The notes under the pieces were generated by a model, which was not told the DNA's origin, ran no database searches, and worked only from the letters and a program-made list of their open reading frames with translations. From positions 50,711,798 to 50,775,797 of the forward strand of contig OX326957.1 of the NCBI GenBank assembly GCA_946800325.1: a DNA stretch of 64,000 bases, read 5' to 3'. The DNA is from Luzula sylvatica. Lineage: Eukaryota; Streptophyta; Magnoliopsida; Poales; Juncaceae. The position numbers were made by a program, and so were the translations under genes. Of this stretch, positions 1 through 11,894 are shown piece by piece. Positions within the stretch are counted from its first letter, which is position 1. Every line of letters begins with the position of its first letter.

Positions 1-1324
1 TATGGCCATTTTCTTTATTTCATAAAAGGATATATTATTTGTAATTTGTACACTATATAAAGAAAATAACAGCAGAATTTTCAACGAGTAGTTCAAACTC
101 TAGAGAGATTGCCTTTCTTACTTGAAAATATTTTGTTAGCGTTAGAAGACTTCAAGTAAATTAATGGAGAGCACCATCATTGCTTCAAATGGAGACACAC
201 TCTACTCATGTAACTTATTCAATTTAGCCCTTGTAACTATAGGATCCGATTGGTTAGGATTGTACATTTAATATAGAAAATAAAGCTAGTTTCAACAATC
301 CATATGGAATGTTTAGGTGATGACTGATGTGACATCTAACTTAGTCATTGGCGATGACTATAAATAGTAATTGTAATTGTAATAGTTGAGTTATTAGTGA
401 TGACTATAAATAAATAGTAATTGTAAGTATCAAATCAATACAAATATTCATCTTTTTCTCTCTTTAATTACTTTATCAGTTAGTGATATAATTAGCTTGG
501 GCATTGATAGAGAAGGGTTGATTCAAAGGAAGACTAACATAAGGCGTTCACAGATCGGGTCTCGAAGACGACAGACACCTCAAAAGCCGGATATCATCAC
601 CACCTCACAGACCGGTTCTCGTCATACCGACTCATACCCTAGCTAAGAAAGAAGAGTAAGAAGAATATGAGGCTTGAGTGAAAATTCGAGAAAAAAAGAG
701 GAAAAAGAGAGAAAAAAAAAGAAGAGTAAGAAGAATATGAGGAATAGTACTGAAGAATGTCGCGGGCGATCTCATCAAAGAAAAAATATACTAGAGTTTT
801 ACAACTTCTTTCGAATACGGTTTCAGGTTTGATGAGTTCAAGCACCTCTAGAAAATCAAATCGCGATTAGAGAAGTTCAAATAGATTGAGAATCCAGATC
901 ATTGGTTTAAGGTTTAAATTGATTACAATTCCAAGTTCTCTTAAGATAGATCATTATCATCATATCATGACATATTAGTTAGGGAAGTTTTTCATTCTAG
1001 ACAACCCTGAAATACTAATTACAAAAAATAAACAATCATGAAATTTATTAATTTAATTCAAAAATACCACTCTCGACTTTTCAATGGTCGAGGACTCGAG
1101 AGATGTGAAAAAATAGGTTTTCATATATATACCACCCCATATTGCATCCATATATGTATCAAAAATATATATTATTTAAGAAAATAAATAATTTTATATT
1201 TCATTATTAAATTTTAGAAAATTATATTTATTTGCAAAAATCATATATCTAATTTCGCAAATAAAAATCATTTTCAAAAATAAAAAATTAACACAAATAC
1301 ATCAAAATATTCAAACTATTGGAT
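1..1324. other. Intergenic, no gene seen
   Basis: No coding region is recognisable. Bases 24-87 are repeated almost exactly at 2628-2697, including a TATATAAAG motif. Two copies of a GATGACTATAAATA-type segment (about 351-365 and 399-413) followed by a CT-rich run resemble the promoter part of an LTR, but no ends or duplication could be set. A 24-bp purine-rich direct repeat lies at about 649-672 and 719-742. The 68-residue frame there is low-complexity and is not called a gene. Confidence 0.5.
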
Positions 1325-1550
1325 ATTTTCAGGTATTTTCGGGTTCGGGTTCGGGTTCGGATCGGGTATTTTTCGGTTAATGGGTAATATCTGCGGGTAA
1401 AAATTTACTCCATATCTGACCCGAATCCGGAGCTGGTATTCTTTCTGAGTATTATCCAATCCGTGAATATTTTTTTATGATATTATTCGTTCCGTTCGGG
1501 TCGGATATCCGCGGCTTCGGATTTTACCCGATCCATTACCATTCCTAATC
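1325..1550. repeat. GGGTTC/CGGGT-rich dispersed repeat
   Basis: The segment contains tandem TTCGGG units near its left end and, on the opposite strand, CCGAAG/ACCCGA units near its right end, so it is roughly symmetrical. This pattern is common in degenerate plant DNA transposons. No clear terminal inverted repeat or target duplication was found, so the class is open. Confidence 0.4.
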
Positions 1551-2001
1551 ATAATTTAATATTTGAAATGATTTTTATGATGTGTATCGTTGAGATTGCA
1601 TAAATATATATTTAAAATAAAGATTTCGTAAATTAGGAACTTATCATTCTTATTCTCATAGCATTTAATTGTGGGCGATGGGAGTTGGTGCTACCAAAGA
1701 TCTTGAATCAGGAACCGATTATGATTAGAGTAAGAAACCAAAGTGTGTTTCAGATAAAGTATGAATTAATTGTCATTATGACTTATAATTTCTGTTTTTT
1801 TGATTGAACGAACTAGGTAATCTAGTCCTACTTTCATTTAATAACTACATACAATGTCTTCCATTTCTAATGAACTCACGACAAATCTTTGAGATAGAAA
1901 TTGGTCACAAAACAATAAGTGTCGGCCTCTCTGTCCACAACAACTTCAAGAGAGAATATAAGTGAGTAGGCACATGCCCCCACCCCCACCCCCACCCCAA
2001 C

Positions 2002-2027
2002 CACACACACACACACACACACACACA
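2002..2027. repeat. (CA)13 microsatellite
   Basis: Thirteen CA dinucleotides follow a short C-rich CCCCCA run (about 1977-1996). Frames called across it on both strands are repeat artefacts. Confidence 0.95.
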
Positions 2028-2152
2028 ATCGGGAGACCGATACGATACTCCGAGTCGACGGAGGAAGATGGTGGCCCTAATTCGAAGAGAAATGTTCGTC
2101 ATGGAAGGATACCCAAAACTTGTGATCTGATTGGTCCTAATACACTTGTCAT

Positions 2153-2622
2153 CTATGTTGCGCAGATACTTCAAAAATCAAGTCGTATCATATCGGATAC
2201 TGTATCGGATACCGAGACTCGTCGGATACGTATCGTATACTCCACGTGACGTATTCGAATATTTTAATTCAAAATAATAACGAATATTTCTCGTATACTT
2301 CCTTTGTCGGATACTTCTAACGTATACAAAAATGTATTTGAAAAATAAAAATAAAAATAAAAATTTGAAATCGAAATAAATGAGTAATACATATAAATAA
2401 ATAACTAAATAAAATAAATATTTACTTAATAAGAAATTATTTATGTAAAACAAATTTTTATGATATTTTATGTCAAAATATACTATTTAAAATATAAATT
2501 ATAATTAATAAAATCATATATATAATGACCGTATCGTATCTTATGTATTTTTTTAAACTGTCGTATCGACGTATCCGTATCGTGCCGGATACGATACTCG
2601 TATCCGCATCCTTGCAACATAG
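2153..2622. mobile_element. hAT-like non-autonomous element, TGTTGC-ended family
   Basis: The ends are inverted: CTATGTTGC on the left and GCAACATAG on the right. They are flanked by a perfect 8-bp direct repeat, CTTGTCAT, at 2145-2152 and 2623-2630. An 8-bp target-site duplication is diagnostic of the hAT superfamily. The interior is AT-rich, with clustered CGTATCG/CGGATAC words near both ends that act as subterminal repeats. No transposase frame is present, so it would depend on an enzyme supplied elsewhere. Relatives are at 8854-9536 and 57536-57678. Confidence 0.8.
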
Positions 2623-2627
2623 CTTGT

Positions 2628-5400
2628 CATAGAAGGATATATAATATATTATTGTAATTTGTACACTATATAAAGAAAATAACAGCAGAATTTTCAAGAC
2701 ACATAATTCACTTGCTGTTGAGTACATTTTTCAGGGGACCGTGAATTGAATCGCACAACTGCTTTGCCCCACACTCTGCTCGTTGTCCTTTATTTGAGAG
2801 AGAGAGAGAGAGAGAGAGATATGGGGCCTTGTTTGCTTTTGTTTCAGCTTAAAAAAGAAGACATGAGAGGAGCTTAGGAAACTATTATTGGGCCATTATA
2901 TTATGAGTTTTAATTGAGACCCAAGAATAACGGGCCTTTAGAATGTAGATTTAAGAGTCATGGGCCTTTAATATGTGACAGGCCCATCAACAGCAAAAGA
3001 AGAAGAATTTTAACCACAAATTATTTCCTCCTTTTAGTGTGGATGCCGATTGCCGACTAATAAACACCACAAAGATATTCATACGGAGCTGGGGCAATCG
3101 TTAATCCCTATCCAGCTATCCTTGATGGATATTGAGATATCAATCATAACTTTTACAAGAGAGAGACTCCAAAAAAAAGAAGATGATAGCATATTCATCT
3201 TTATCCAAATATCGCATTGAATCGTAAAATTAATTGAAAGATTTCGAACGAAAGAAACCAACCATAATTATCAAAATTTCAAGATCTTGATAGAGGAGGC
3301 ACGTTCGTAAGCCCGGTATCTCGGTACCAATCCCCATACCGTACCAGCCCTATGTATTTAATGTAGTTTCTACCACCCTGCACATGTGTGGGCCCTGTTT
3401 TTTTTTTTTTTCTTGCATTGATTTTGAAAAGAAATGAAACCAAAAAAGAATCTATAGTGGAAATGTAAGTGCTGCGTCTGTTCCGCTCCATGATGGGTCC
3501 TGCATCTTTCCCAAATCTTTAAGTATTTGTTTGGATTCGGTCTATAGATTTCAATACACACCAACAATAATTTTCTTTTCTTTTTTTAATTTAGGTTTGG
3601 TAACTCTGAAAGAGAAGATCATGATTTTCTTGAATTTTTTATTTGACTTGATATTTGTTCGAATTTCGAAAGTGACTCGAGTTGATTTAAGCTAGCTTGA
3701 TAATATAAAAAAAAAATCGAACTAGCAGGGGACCTTTTTTCCGTATTAAATATGAAACAAATTTGAATTGAATTTTTTTGTCCAATTAGTAAAGATTTCG
3801 AAATGAATCTTAGACTAAACTCGTGATTGTCCGCCTTTTTTTTTTTAAGTTTCTTATTAATTAATCTCTTGCATGATAGAGTTTTTAGTTATGTTTTATT
3901 TATAGAGATCATCTATAGTTGATTCGAAAGAGTGTTTGTTAAATTTCTTAAACTAACTAGATTTAGTTATGTCAACCAAATGTTTTTTTTATTTCATGAC
4001 AAAAAATAGAGAGGTGCTTTCGATTTTGATAATTTTTTATAATACAAAACAAAAAAAAGAGAATATAATCATTTCAACTTATATTTTGGAGCTTAAATAA
4101 CATAAAGACGGGCCCAATTAGTAATCATGGGCATCCAAATCGAAAAGAAAAATGTAATCAAAACATTTCATCACATAAACAATTTCATTTTTTAAGATTG
4201 TATAGTATTATTTGTAACTAATACATTTATATCATGTATTCGGGAAGGGATTTGAACCCTCTTTAAATTTTCTAAAAAGAAAAACAAGAAGAAGAAGACA
4301 AGCCCACTTAAATATTCTGAATTATTTTTGACTATTTTTACAATCAAGATAGTGTCGATCCAAATTAATTTTAACTCGATTAACAATAATACGTATGGCA
4401 AGAAGTTTAATTCAAAATTCATGATTCATTTATGTTAGACTAAATTATAATTCGATAATAATTTATTTCACATCAGCTCGGAAGTTAAACAAGTCAACAT
4501 GTGCTTGTTGTAAAACATATTGAACTGAGCTAACTCCAAAACATATCAAAACAATTTAGCCTTAATTTTTAACAATTTTATTTTTGACCAAAACTAATTC
4601 ATAATATATATTGACCTGAAGTTGACCTTGTCAAATCCTGACTGTCCCTCTTAATTTGTAGATTATTATATTGCATTATGATCTTTGTAATTGTGACCAT
4701 TATGTATTTGTATTGTTAAAATTTTATGTGATTATTTTTATACAGAAAATATTTTATTTTGTTATCATTATTAGTTTTCGAGTTGATTCAACTTTTATTG
4801 ACAATTAAGTTAGTGTCGAGTCGAGTTATCTCAATTCAGAACGATACCAACTTGAACATAATTTTTTAATTTAAATTTTTATGCTGAACGAATCGAGTCA
4901 GCTCAATTCAAGCTTATAATCGAGTTTTAGCCACGTCATAACTTACTATAATTAATTTTTTGTTTGTTCTAGTTTAAATTTACAATAATTACAGTAATTA
5001 ATTAGTAAATGATGAACCATGTCTAATTACAAGCAAAGTGGGGATCCAACGTTTGGTCACGAATACCTATAACCAATCGAATAATATAGTCGGTGAATAA
5101 AGAAAAGGAATATTATACTCTTCCCCACCCACTTTCCCCATATTTCACCTGTCTCTTAATTAATCCATCATTAACAAGTAAATTAACAATTAATTCATAA
5201 TTATTAAAAAATTAATACATAATTAAGATCGTCATAGATTAAAGATTAATTAGAAATATTCAATTATTAACAAATATGAATTAATCGTTAATTGAAAGAA
5301 ACATAATTAACAATTAATTACCTTGAAATTTGTATCATGAAAAGGATGATGAAATATGAAGGCCCAGTAGAAAAGCTCTGAAGAAAAAGACACACAACTT
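2628..5400. other. Intergenic, no gene seen
   Basis: Four GGGCC-containing site II-like motifs lie at about 2889-2985, including TGGGCC near 2889 and GGCCCA near 2982. Such motifs are frequent in plant housekeeping promoters, but no start codon with a credible frame follows. From about 3650 to 4930 there are scattered GAGTCGAG / TCAATTCAAG words of an old degenerate repeat. Nothing else is recognisable. The region ends in AT-rich DNA 5' of the HIPP promoter. Confidence 0.45.
2796..2819. repeat. (GA)12 microsatellite
   Basis: Twelve GA dinucleotides directly precede a short T-rich stretch. This is a simple repeat without coding meaning. Confidence 0.95.
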
Positions 5401-5473
5401 CCTAGTAGTTTATCAATACATCCAAACAAGGACTAATTCGAACACAAAATATCTAGTCTCACTCGTTTCCACG

Positions 5474-5752
5474 ACGTGGCTCCATGAGATTTTTACACGT
5501 TTCTTCACAAGGCCCGTGGAAATATCGCAATACAGTGTCTCTGAAGTCTGAGCACATCTGAGTAAACGTGTCGCTCTGACAAGGACTGTAGAGAAAGACT
5601 GCATTGACGAGGCTTACACGTGGCAGGTTATCAATGGATTACCGTCTTTTCTTGTGTTCTATACTTCTATAAGAACCATCTAGTGTCTCTTACAAGTTTC
5701 TTCTCATATCTACCCACTTTTGTTGGATAAATCCTTCTCTTTCCTTATAAAA
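5474..5752 (+). promoter_or_regulatory. HIPP promoter with ABRE/G-box motifs and TATA box
   Basis: Three ACGT-core elements precede the HIPP gene: ACGTGGC at 5474-5480, ACGTGTC at 5566-5572 and CACGTGGC at 5617-5624. A TATAAAA box is at 5746-5752, 60 bp before the ATG, leaving room for a short leader. ACGT elements of this type bind bZIP factors of the ABA pathway, so abscisic-acid or drought responsiveness is a reasonable inference. It is not shown by the sequence itself. Confidence 0.6.
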
Positions 5753-5812
5753 TCAAGCAAATTGCTGAAAAGATAAGACACAAATAGAGAGAGAATTTAA
5801 AGGAGCTTCAAA

Positions 5813-6474
5813 ATGGGTATTGTGGATTTACTAGCTGAGTGTTGTTCTGTCCCCCACCTTCAAGGTCACAAGAAACACAAGCAATTTCAGGTATTAATTC
5901 AAAGATTCAAAAACCGAATTCACAAAATTGATTGCAAAATAGTATTTTTGAGCTGATTAAGTGTTTTTTTTTTTGGTGATTCAGACAGTAGAGATGAAGG
6001 TGAGAATAGATTGCGAAGGTTGCGAGAGAAAAATCAGGAAAGCTCTAGAAGGCATGCAAGGTATTTACTAAATCTAATCTAATAAGTCATAAAAAACAAT
6101 ATTATTCATCGATAATTAGAGAAATTTCAAGTTCTAACAAGAAATTAAAAATTAAAAAAATAGGTGTCGATACAGTCGATATAGAGCCAAAGCAAAACAA
6201 AGTGACCGTAACTGGCTATGTCGAACCAATTAGGGTGATCAGAAGAGTATCGTATAAAACCGGCAAGAAAGCCGAGCCGTGGCCTTACGTGCCGTACGAT
6301 TTGGTTGCGCATCCGTATGCGCAAGGCGCGTACGATAAAAAAGCGCCAGCTGGATACGTGAGAAACGTTATGGACAATCCCAGAGCCGCGCCTTTGGCTC
6401 GCGCAAGTTCGCTCGAGCAGAAATACACGAATGCTTTCAGCGATGAAAACCCTAATGCTTGTACGGTCATGTGA
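5813..6474 (+). CDS. HIPP: Heavy metal-associated isoprenylated plant protein (HIPP)
   Basis: Three exons, 5813-5890, 5985-6060 and 6164-6474, join across GT-AG introns to a protein of 154 residues. An HMA domain begins at about residue 27 with the metal-binding C36-x2-C39 (DCEGC). Conserved family blocks follow: a KVTV-GYV strand, a TGKKAEPWPYVPYD segment, and a C-terminal SDENPNACTVM. The last four residues, C151-T-V-M154, form a CaaX box for prenylation, so the protein should be membrane-anchored after lipid addition. Family members bind Cd, Cu or Zn and act in metal homeostasis and stress signalling. Length and exon structure match the small single-HMA clade around Arabidopsis HIPP20-27, from memory. 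The start is the first ATG after the TATA box. Nothing is broken. Confidence 0.94.
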
Positions 6475-7795
6475 GATTTTCAGGGTTTTGTTTTGTCGCG
6501 GGTTATGCGTAAATTAGAGGCGGTAATTCGCGAAAGATTGAATTCCAAGGAGGTGTGTGTGCAAATCATGAAGTTTAGGGTAGTACTGGTTTTGGGTTTT
6601 TTGAATTTGTTCAAGATTTGTTGTGTATTGTGTTATTTACTGCTAGGAAATTCTTATTCCATTAGTATCTCAAATATTTTATCAGATGTATGTGTATTAG
6701 TGTACGAAGAAAGGATAATATTTATAAAATGATATATCTAAAAATTACATCTTAATTCTTACAAAATTATTACTAGACATGTATAAACTGAAAATTACAA
6801 AAAAAAAAAAAAAAAGCTATCACAGTTTCAAAATAACACTGAAAAGTCGAGAGAGAATTTTATTGATATGCACCTCATATTGTACCTTTATTTATCCCCA
6901 ATATTCATATTATTTAAAAATGAATAAATATAACAATAAGTATTACATCTTAACTCTTACAAATTTATATATTTTTTGAAAAATGTGTGTATTAAAATTA
7001 TTTCATTTTATAATATTTATAAAATGATATATCTAAAAATATTTGTAATTATAAGTATGATTCTTAAAAAATATGTTTCATCATTAAATTTTAAAAATCA
7101 TATTTATTATTTTTAAAAAACGTGCCTACCAAAATAAGTTTCTTATTTTGTAAAAGAAAATATCTAAAAGTATTTTATTTTCCAAATAAAAATCATATCT
7201 TTTTATAAAATATGAAATATTTTATCAGACATACATTTTTTAAAAATAAATATGATTTTCCAAATTTTAATGATGAAACATATTTTCTAAAATTCATAAT
7301 TTAAATTTAAATTTTTTTTAGATATATCATTTCATAAATTTGAAATATTTTTTAATAAATAGAAACACATTTTTTTTTTAAAAAAAATAATGATTTTTAA
7401 GAATTAAGATTTAAATATAATATTTTTTTCTTAAAACAATATATATATATCATTAGTATATGTCTAGTAATAAAAATTTCCCATTATATCTTCATTTTGT
7501 TTATAATATTGTCAATTAGGACTTAGGAGTACATTGTTGAACAAGTAAACTGTTGAGAAATGCTGTAGGTTTGTGTTTACATTACACGAGTCAATTGTCC
7601 CCTAATAATTTATTAATTTGTTCAATTATATAATTCGAATCCGAATCGTACATAATCAAGCCAGCGTAAAAGGACCTAAGCAAGCTCCTTTCGCGAGTCT
7701 GTCTGTAGAGTGTCGACAAGCCCACCCATAGATATTTTTTTTCCTTTTCTCAGAGCCCACCCATAGATTGTAAGAAGAAATATTAAAAAGATATT
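6475..7795. other. HIPP 3' flank and AT-rich spacer
   Basis: The first 250 bp or so are probably the HIPP 3' untranslated region. The remainder is extremely AT-rich, with repeated TAAAATGATATATCTAAAA words at about 6727-6745 and 7019-7038 and inverted AAATCATATTT/AAATATGATTT pieces at about 7085-7260. These suggest an eroded foldback element. No gene is visible. Confidence 0.45.
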
Positions 7796-8853
7796 GGGAA
7801 TTTTAGAAAAAAACACCTAACTTTTTTCCAATATTGTATAAATCCTTTATTTTTGAGATACTCCAAAAAACCTCCTAAAAGCATTTTTTTTTTCAAATAC
7901 CCTAGAAGTGTTAAACTTAACTTTGTTGGGTGTTAATATTTTTTGGACCAAAATACTGTTCTAATTTTTGTAATAATAAATTTATTAATCATTTTTGCTA
8001 TTTTTATTATTTAAAATAAAATCCACAATATTCATTTGATTATATTCAATATTTTTATTTGATTTTAATATTTGATTTGTCATATATATTTTTACATACA
8101 CATCAAATGATAAAAAATATTGCAACACCTAAAAAATATTGTGAAAAAAATTTAGCAGCTTGTTTTAATGTACACTTACTTTTCAAATATCGATATTTTG
8201 GTATATAGCATACAAAAAAGTCCATTTCTAACATTGGTATATTTGAATTTGTAGAACTAACACTTTCGCCAAATAGCTTGACGAAAATGCTTAAATACGA
8301 TTTATTTTCATCCCAAAATAGCTGCAAGTACATGCAAAAAAGTCTCATTCTAAATATATGATATAATATATCGTTCATATAAAAGAAATTTATTTGCTAT
8401 TATTTATATTTTTATTACTTGTTACTCGTTAAATATATTATCTGTCAAACAATGTATGATTTTGTAAATATATAAAATGGTATATAAATTATACGAACAA
8501 ATATATAATCAATGATGCGCGCGGAAACTTCCGCGCATCTTTCCCAATATGTAGTGTACTAATATCCAACGAATTGGATCATTAATTATTTACCCAACGA
8601 AGAGACATAAATATCGAATAATTGTAAAAATCGTTGCATACATTCTTGTCATATTCGAGTTATGCATTGTTTTGTTTTATATTGAACAATCAAGTCTCAT
8701 ATTATCATTAATTTTTGACATAAAACATTATTTTTTCTCAATCCTTAAACAGTCTGTCGCGCAATCCATAAACAATTTAACAATTTGACATTCACAAAAA
8801 ATTTCCACAAATATATAAATTACTTCGACAATCAATCAAGGAGTAGGAGGGAG

Positions 8854-9536
8854 CAGTGTTGCAAAAAACGGTGTAAAACGGTAAAAAAACGATAAAACGG
8901 TGCCAGACCGAACAATTTTTTACAAGAAAATTGCAAAAAACGGTCAACCGTTTTTTTACTGTATTTGACCGGTTTTTTTTTCCAAAAAATGTTTTAAACG
9001 CCGTTTTTTAATCGTTTTTTTCATGAATTTTTTTTTTTTTGCATTAAAATCCCGTAGGCGTTTTTTAGTAAATTTGGAGAGAGATCAAAGACTCTCTTCC
9101 AAATAATAGTTATAATTAGTAGAATTTTGTGTCTAATTCGTACATGAATAAGGTGTTAACTCTGATCCAGTTTATCATGGTCAATTATTTTGTGTCTAAT
9201 TCTGATTGACGCATCTTATTAGTTGATTTTTTTGTCTAATTATGTAGCTAAGAAGATTTATTCTGATATATCTAGGTCGATGGACATTTATTCGATATGT
9301 TTTATTAGTACTTCGTATGTTTTTTTTTAATTTTGGACTTTCGTGTATGTTTAAGTTGAATTATAAAAATTGAATTATTATATTTTTGTTTGTTTTATTT
9401 TTAAATTTCTATTATAATTGCTATAAAATATTTCCGATTTAAGTAACCGTTTTTTAACCGTTTTTTACCGTTTTACTGTAAAACATTAAAACGGTGACCG
9501 ACCGGACCGTACCGTTTTCCGTCTTTTGCAACATTG
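8854..9536. mobile_element. hAT-like non-autonomous element, 683 bp
   Basis: The terminal inverted repeats are CAGTGTTGCAAAA on the left and TTTTGCAACATTG on the right, one mismatch in 13. They are bounded by a perfect 8-bp duplication, GGAGGGAG, at 8846-8853 and 9537-9544. Subterminal ACGGT/ACCGT words cluster at both ends, as expected for transposase-binding sites. No transposase frame is present. The TGTTGC end links it to the elements at 2153-2622 and 57536-57678. Confidence 0.85.
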
Positions 9537-9730
9537 GGAGGGAGGTGATGATTCTTGTATAAGTGGAGAAAATTCTTCATATTATTATTCTATTCGGCGT
9601 CGTTAATAAATTCTACATATTTTGAATTTTTAAAAGGGTAACTAACCTTCATGTAATAATAATAATTATTATTATTTTTTTATTTTATTTTTATTAATTG
9701 TTATTATTATAGTAATAATTAATAAATTTA

Positions 9731-10400
9731 AAGGGTGATTTACCTCCTAAAAAACAAAAATATCATATTTATCATTCGGAAAATTAAAATATCATATTTA
9801 TCCTTTCACAAATCCGAAATATTATTTTTACCCTCGAAAAATTTGGAAAATAAAATAAAAATAAAAATGTGAGTTTACAAATGTATCCTTCTCAAACCCC
9901 AAATATCATATTTATCTTTGCACAAATCCAGAATATATTTTTACCCTTGAAAAACTTGAAAAACTTAGAAAATATAAAAAATACAAAATAGTAATAACAA
10001 TAATAAAAAAAATAAGAAGAATGATTTACAAATATACCGTCCTAACAACCCAAAATATCATATTTATCATTCGAAAAAATATCATATTTACCCTTAAAAA
10101 AATCAAGATAATCATATTTACCTTTGAAGTACTTGTAAGATAAAGAAATTTAAAATAATAATAATAATTACAATACAAAAGAGAATATACATATTTATCC
10201 TCCCAAAATTCCAAAATATGATGTTATCATTCGAAAAAGAAACATATCATATTTAACCATACAAAAATCCAGAATAACATTTTTACCCTTGAAAATCTTA
10301 TAAGATATGAGAAATATCCAATAATAATAATAATAATAAATGGGTTTACATATTTGCCCTTTAAAAACCCAAAAATATCATATTAATCATTCTTTATAAA
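9731..10400. repeat. Degenerate minisatellite, about five units of ~150 bp
   Basis: Each unit reads approximately: GTTTACA, CATATTTATCC, CCCAAAATATCATATTTATC, a TTCG/TCACAAATCC segment, then TTTTTACCCTTGAAAA and an AAT-rich linker. Copies begin near 9735, 9880, 10020, 10180 and 10340. The linkers contain short (AAT)n runs that vary in length. There is no coding capacity. Confidence 0.7.
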
Positions 10401-10553
10401 ACTCCTTTGAAACAAAAAAAAAATTAAAATTGAGAAGATCATTTCTGAATTTAAACAAATTAAAAACTAAAAATATATAAACTCCTTTGAAACAAAAAGA
10501 AATTAAAATTGAGAAGGTCATTATAAATTTGAACAAATTAAAAACTAAAAATA
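10396..10553 (+). repeat. Direct repeat of about 77 bp, two copies
   Basis: The two copies, about 10396-10475 and 10476-10553, each contain ACTCCTTTGAAACAAAAA, AATTGAGAAG and ATTAAAAACTAAAAATA. They differ at a few positions only. This looks like a simple tandem duplication inside the composite repeat region. Confidence 0.75.
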
Positions 10554-11894
10554 GAGTCGGTCAAATAAAAAGGTTTACATCATTATTTGTGTGGACACGA
10601 TCCATGAAAATTGGTAAATGGTTATTCTTTGTATTCGTTTGAGTGTACAAAACCATGTCCATTTAAAGATATCTAGTGCTTAAATCAATTACAATCATTA
10701 GATCAACAAAATGGAAGATATATATATATTTTTTAGGTGATGTGAGAAAATGATATAAGAGAAAAAAAATGTGTATATATAAGTATAAATAACATATAAT
10801 ATTTTTTTTAGAAAATTTATTACATGCTAAATAAAATTTAGGATTTTTTTTTAAATTAATAAAAATAAAACAATATTTTTTTAATTACTACATATGTAAA
10901 TATAAGGGCATTTTGGTCAATTTTTTTTAACTTCATTCATGGTTACTTTTAACCTCTATAGGGGGTATTTGAAAATAAAAGTTCGGTAGAGAGGATTTTT
11001 TGGAGTTTCTAGAAAGATAGCGGGTTTTTTTACAATAGTCATAAAAATTAGGGAGTTTTTTTTTAATTTTCTAAAAAAATGTATAAAAGAATGAGAAAAC
11101 ATGATAATGTATGTAGGCATGGTCTATAATGTATTAATTTTTTTTATTATTTTAATTTCTTTGGTGCACAAAAATCATGCCTATTTAAATTTAAATACAT
11201 AAATTATTATATTTTATTTGTATCATTAGATTTTTAATTCAAGAGATTAGATTATACCAATGATGTGGTTTCACGTGGAGCAAGAAAATGTGTGTAGGAT
11301 TATTAGAAAATATAAATTTTGTGATTTTTAAAAAAAAAAATACTAAACATTATTTAGTTAAATTATGTATTTCAAAACTAGAGGGGTATTTTGGTCCTAA
11401 AAAAAATTAACACCAATTTTTTTTTTAGCTTGCATCTTTAGTGGGTATTTGAAAAAAAAAGTTTGTTTTCAAAGGGTTTTCTAGAGTATCTCAAAAGTGG
11501 GGGGTTTTTATTTTTATTTTTTTTATTTCCCAATTTATATAAGTTGATAATCATAAATTTTCCAAAATTTCTGGCTCATATTAACAAAACAGAATTTAAT
11601 TGGTGCAATACAATCATGAACCGAACTCCAGCGAGCCAATTCATTTAAATTTCAATTTGCTAACATCCCTAAATTGAATCAAATACCATGTAAATGCAGA
11701 CATTTTACATTATTCAAAATAATCTACCATACTCAACCGAGTTATATAACACGTGTTTTTATCAAGAATAAATCAAACATCGAAACCAACAACAAATCAA
11801 AATTGAAATTTCATTATTACAAATCAAAATTCGGTGGCATGACACACCACATCCAAAAATTCGTATAATTTTTTCTTCCAATTAAACCCCTAAA

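Larger units (their letters stand above)
7796..11531. mobile_element. Composite of long-TIR Mutator-like MITE arms with nested insertions
   Basis: A left arm at 7796-7970 and two right arms at about 10905-11082 and 11374-11531 are inverted relatives of the arms of the complete element at 61444-62330. They share runs reading roughly CAAAAAACC, TTCAAATACCC and GGTCAAAAT, and end in GGGAA/TTCCC. The interior holds a hAT-like element, a minisatellite and a duplicated 77-bp segment, which explains its large size. No matching 9-bp duplication joins the outermost ends, so at least two elements are probably overlapped or rearranged. Confidence 0.5.

Noticed and set aside
1905..2249. Overlapping frames on both strands
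   Set aside because: They are driven by the (CA)n and C-rich repeat, with no domain.
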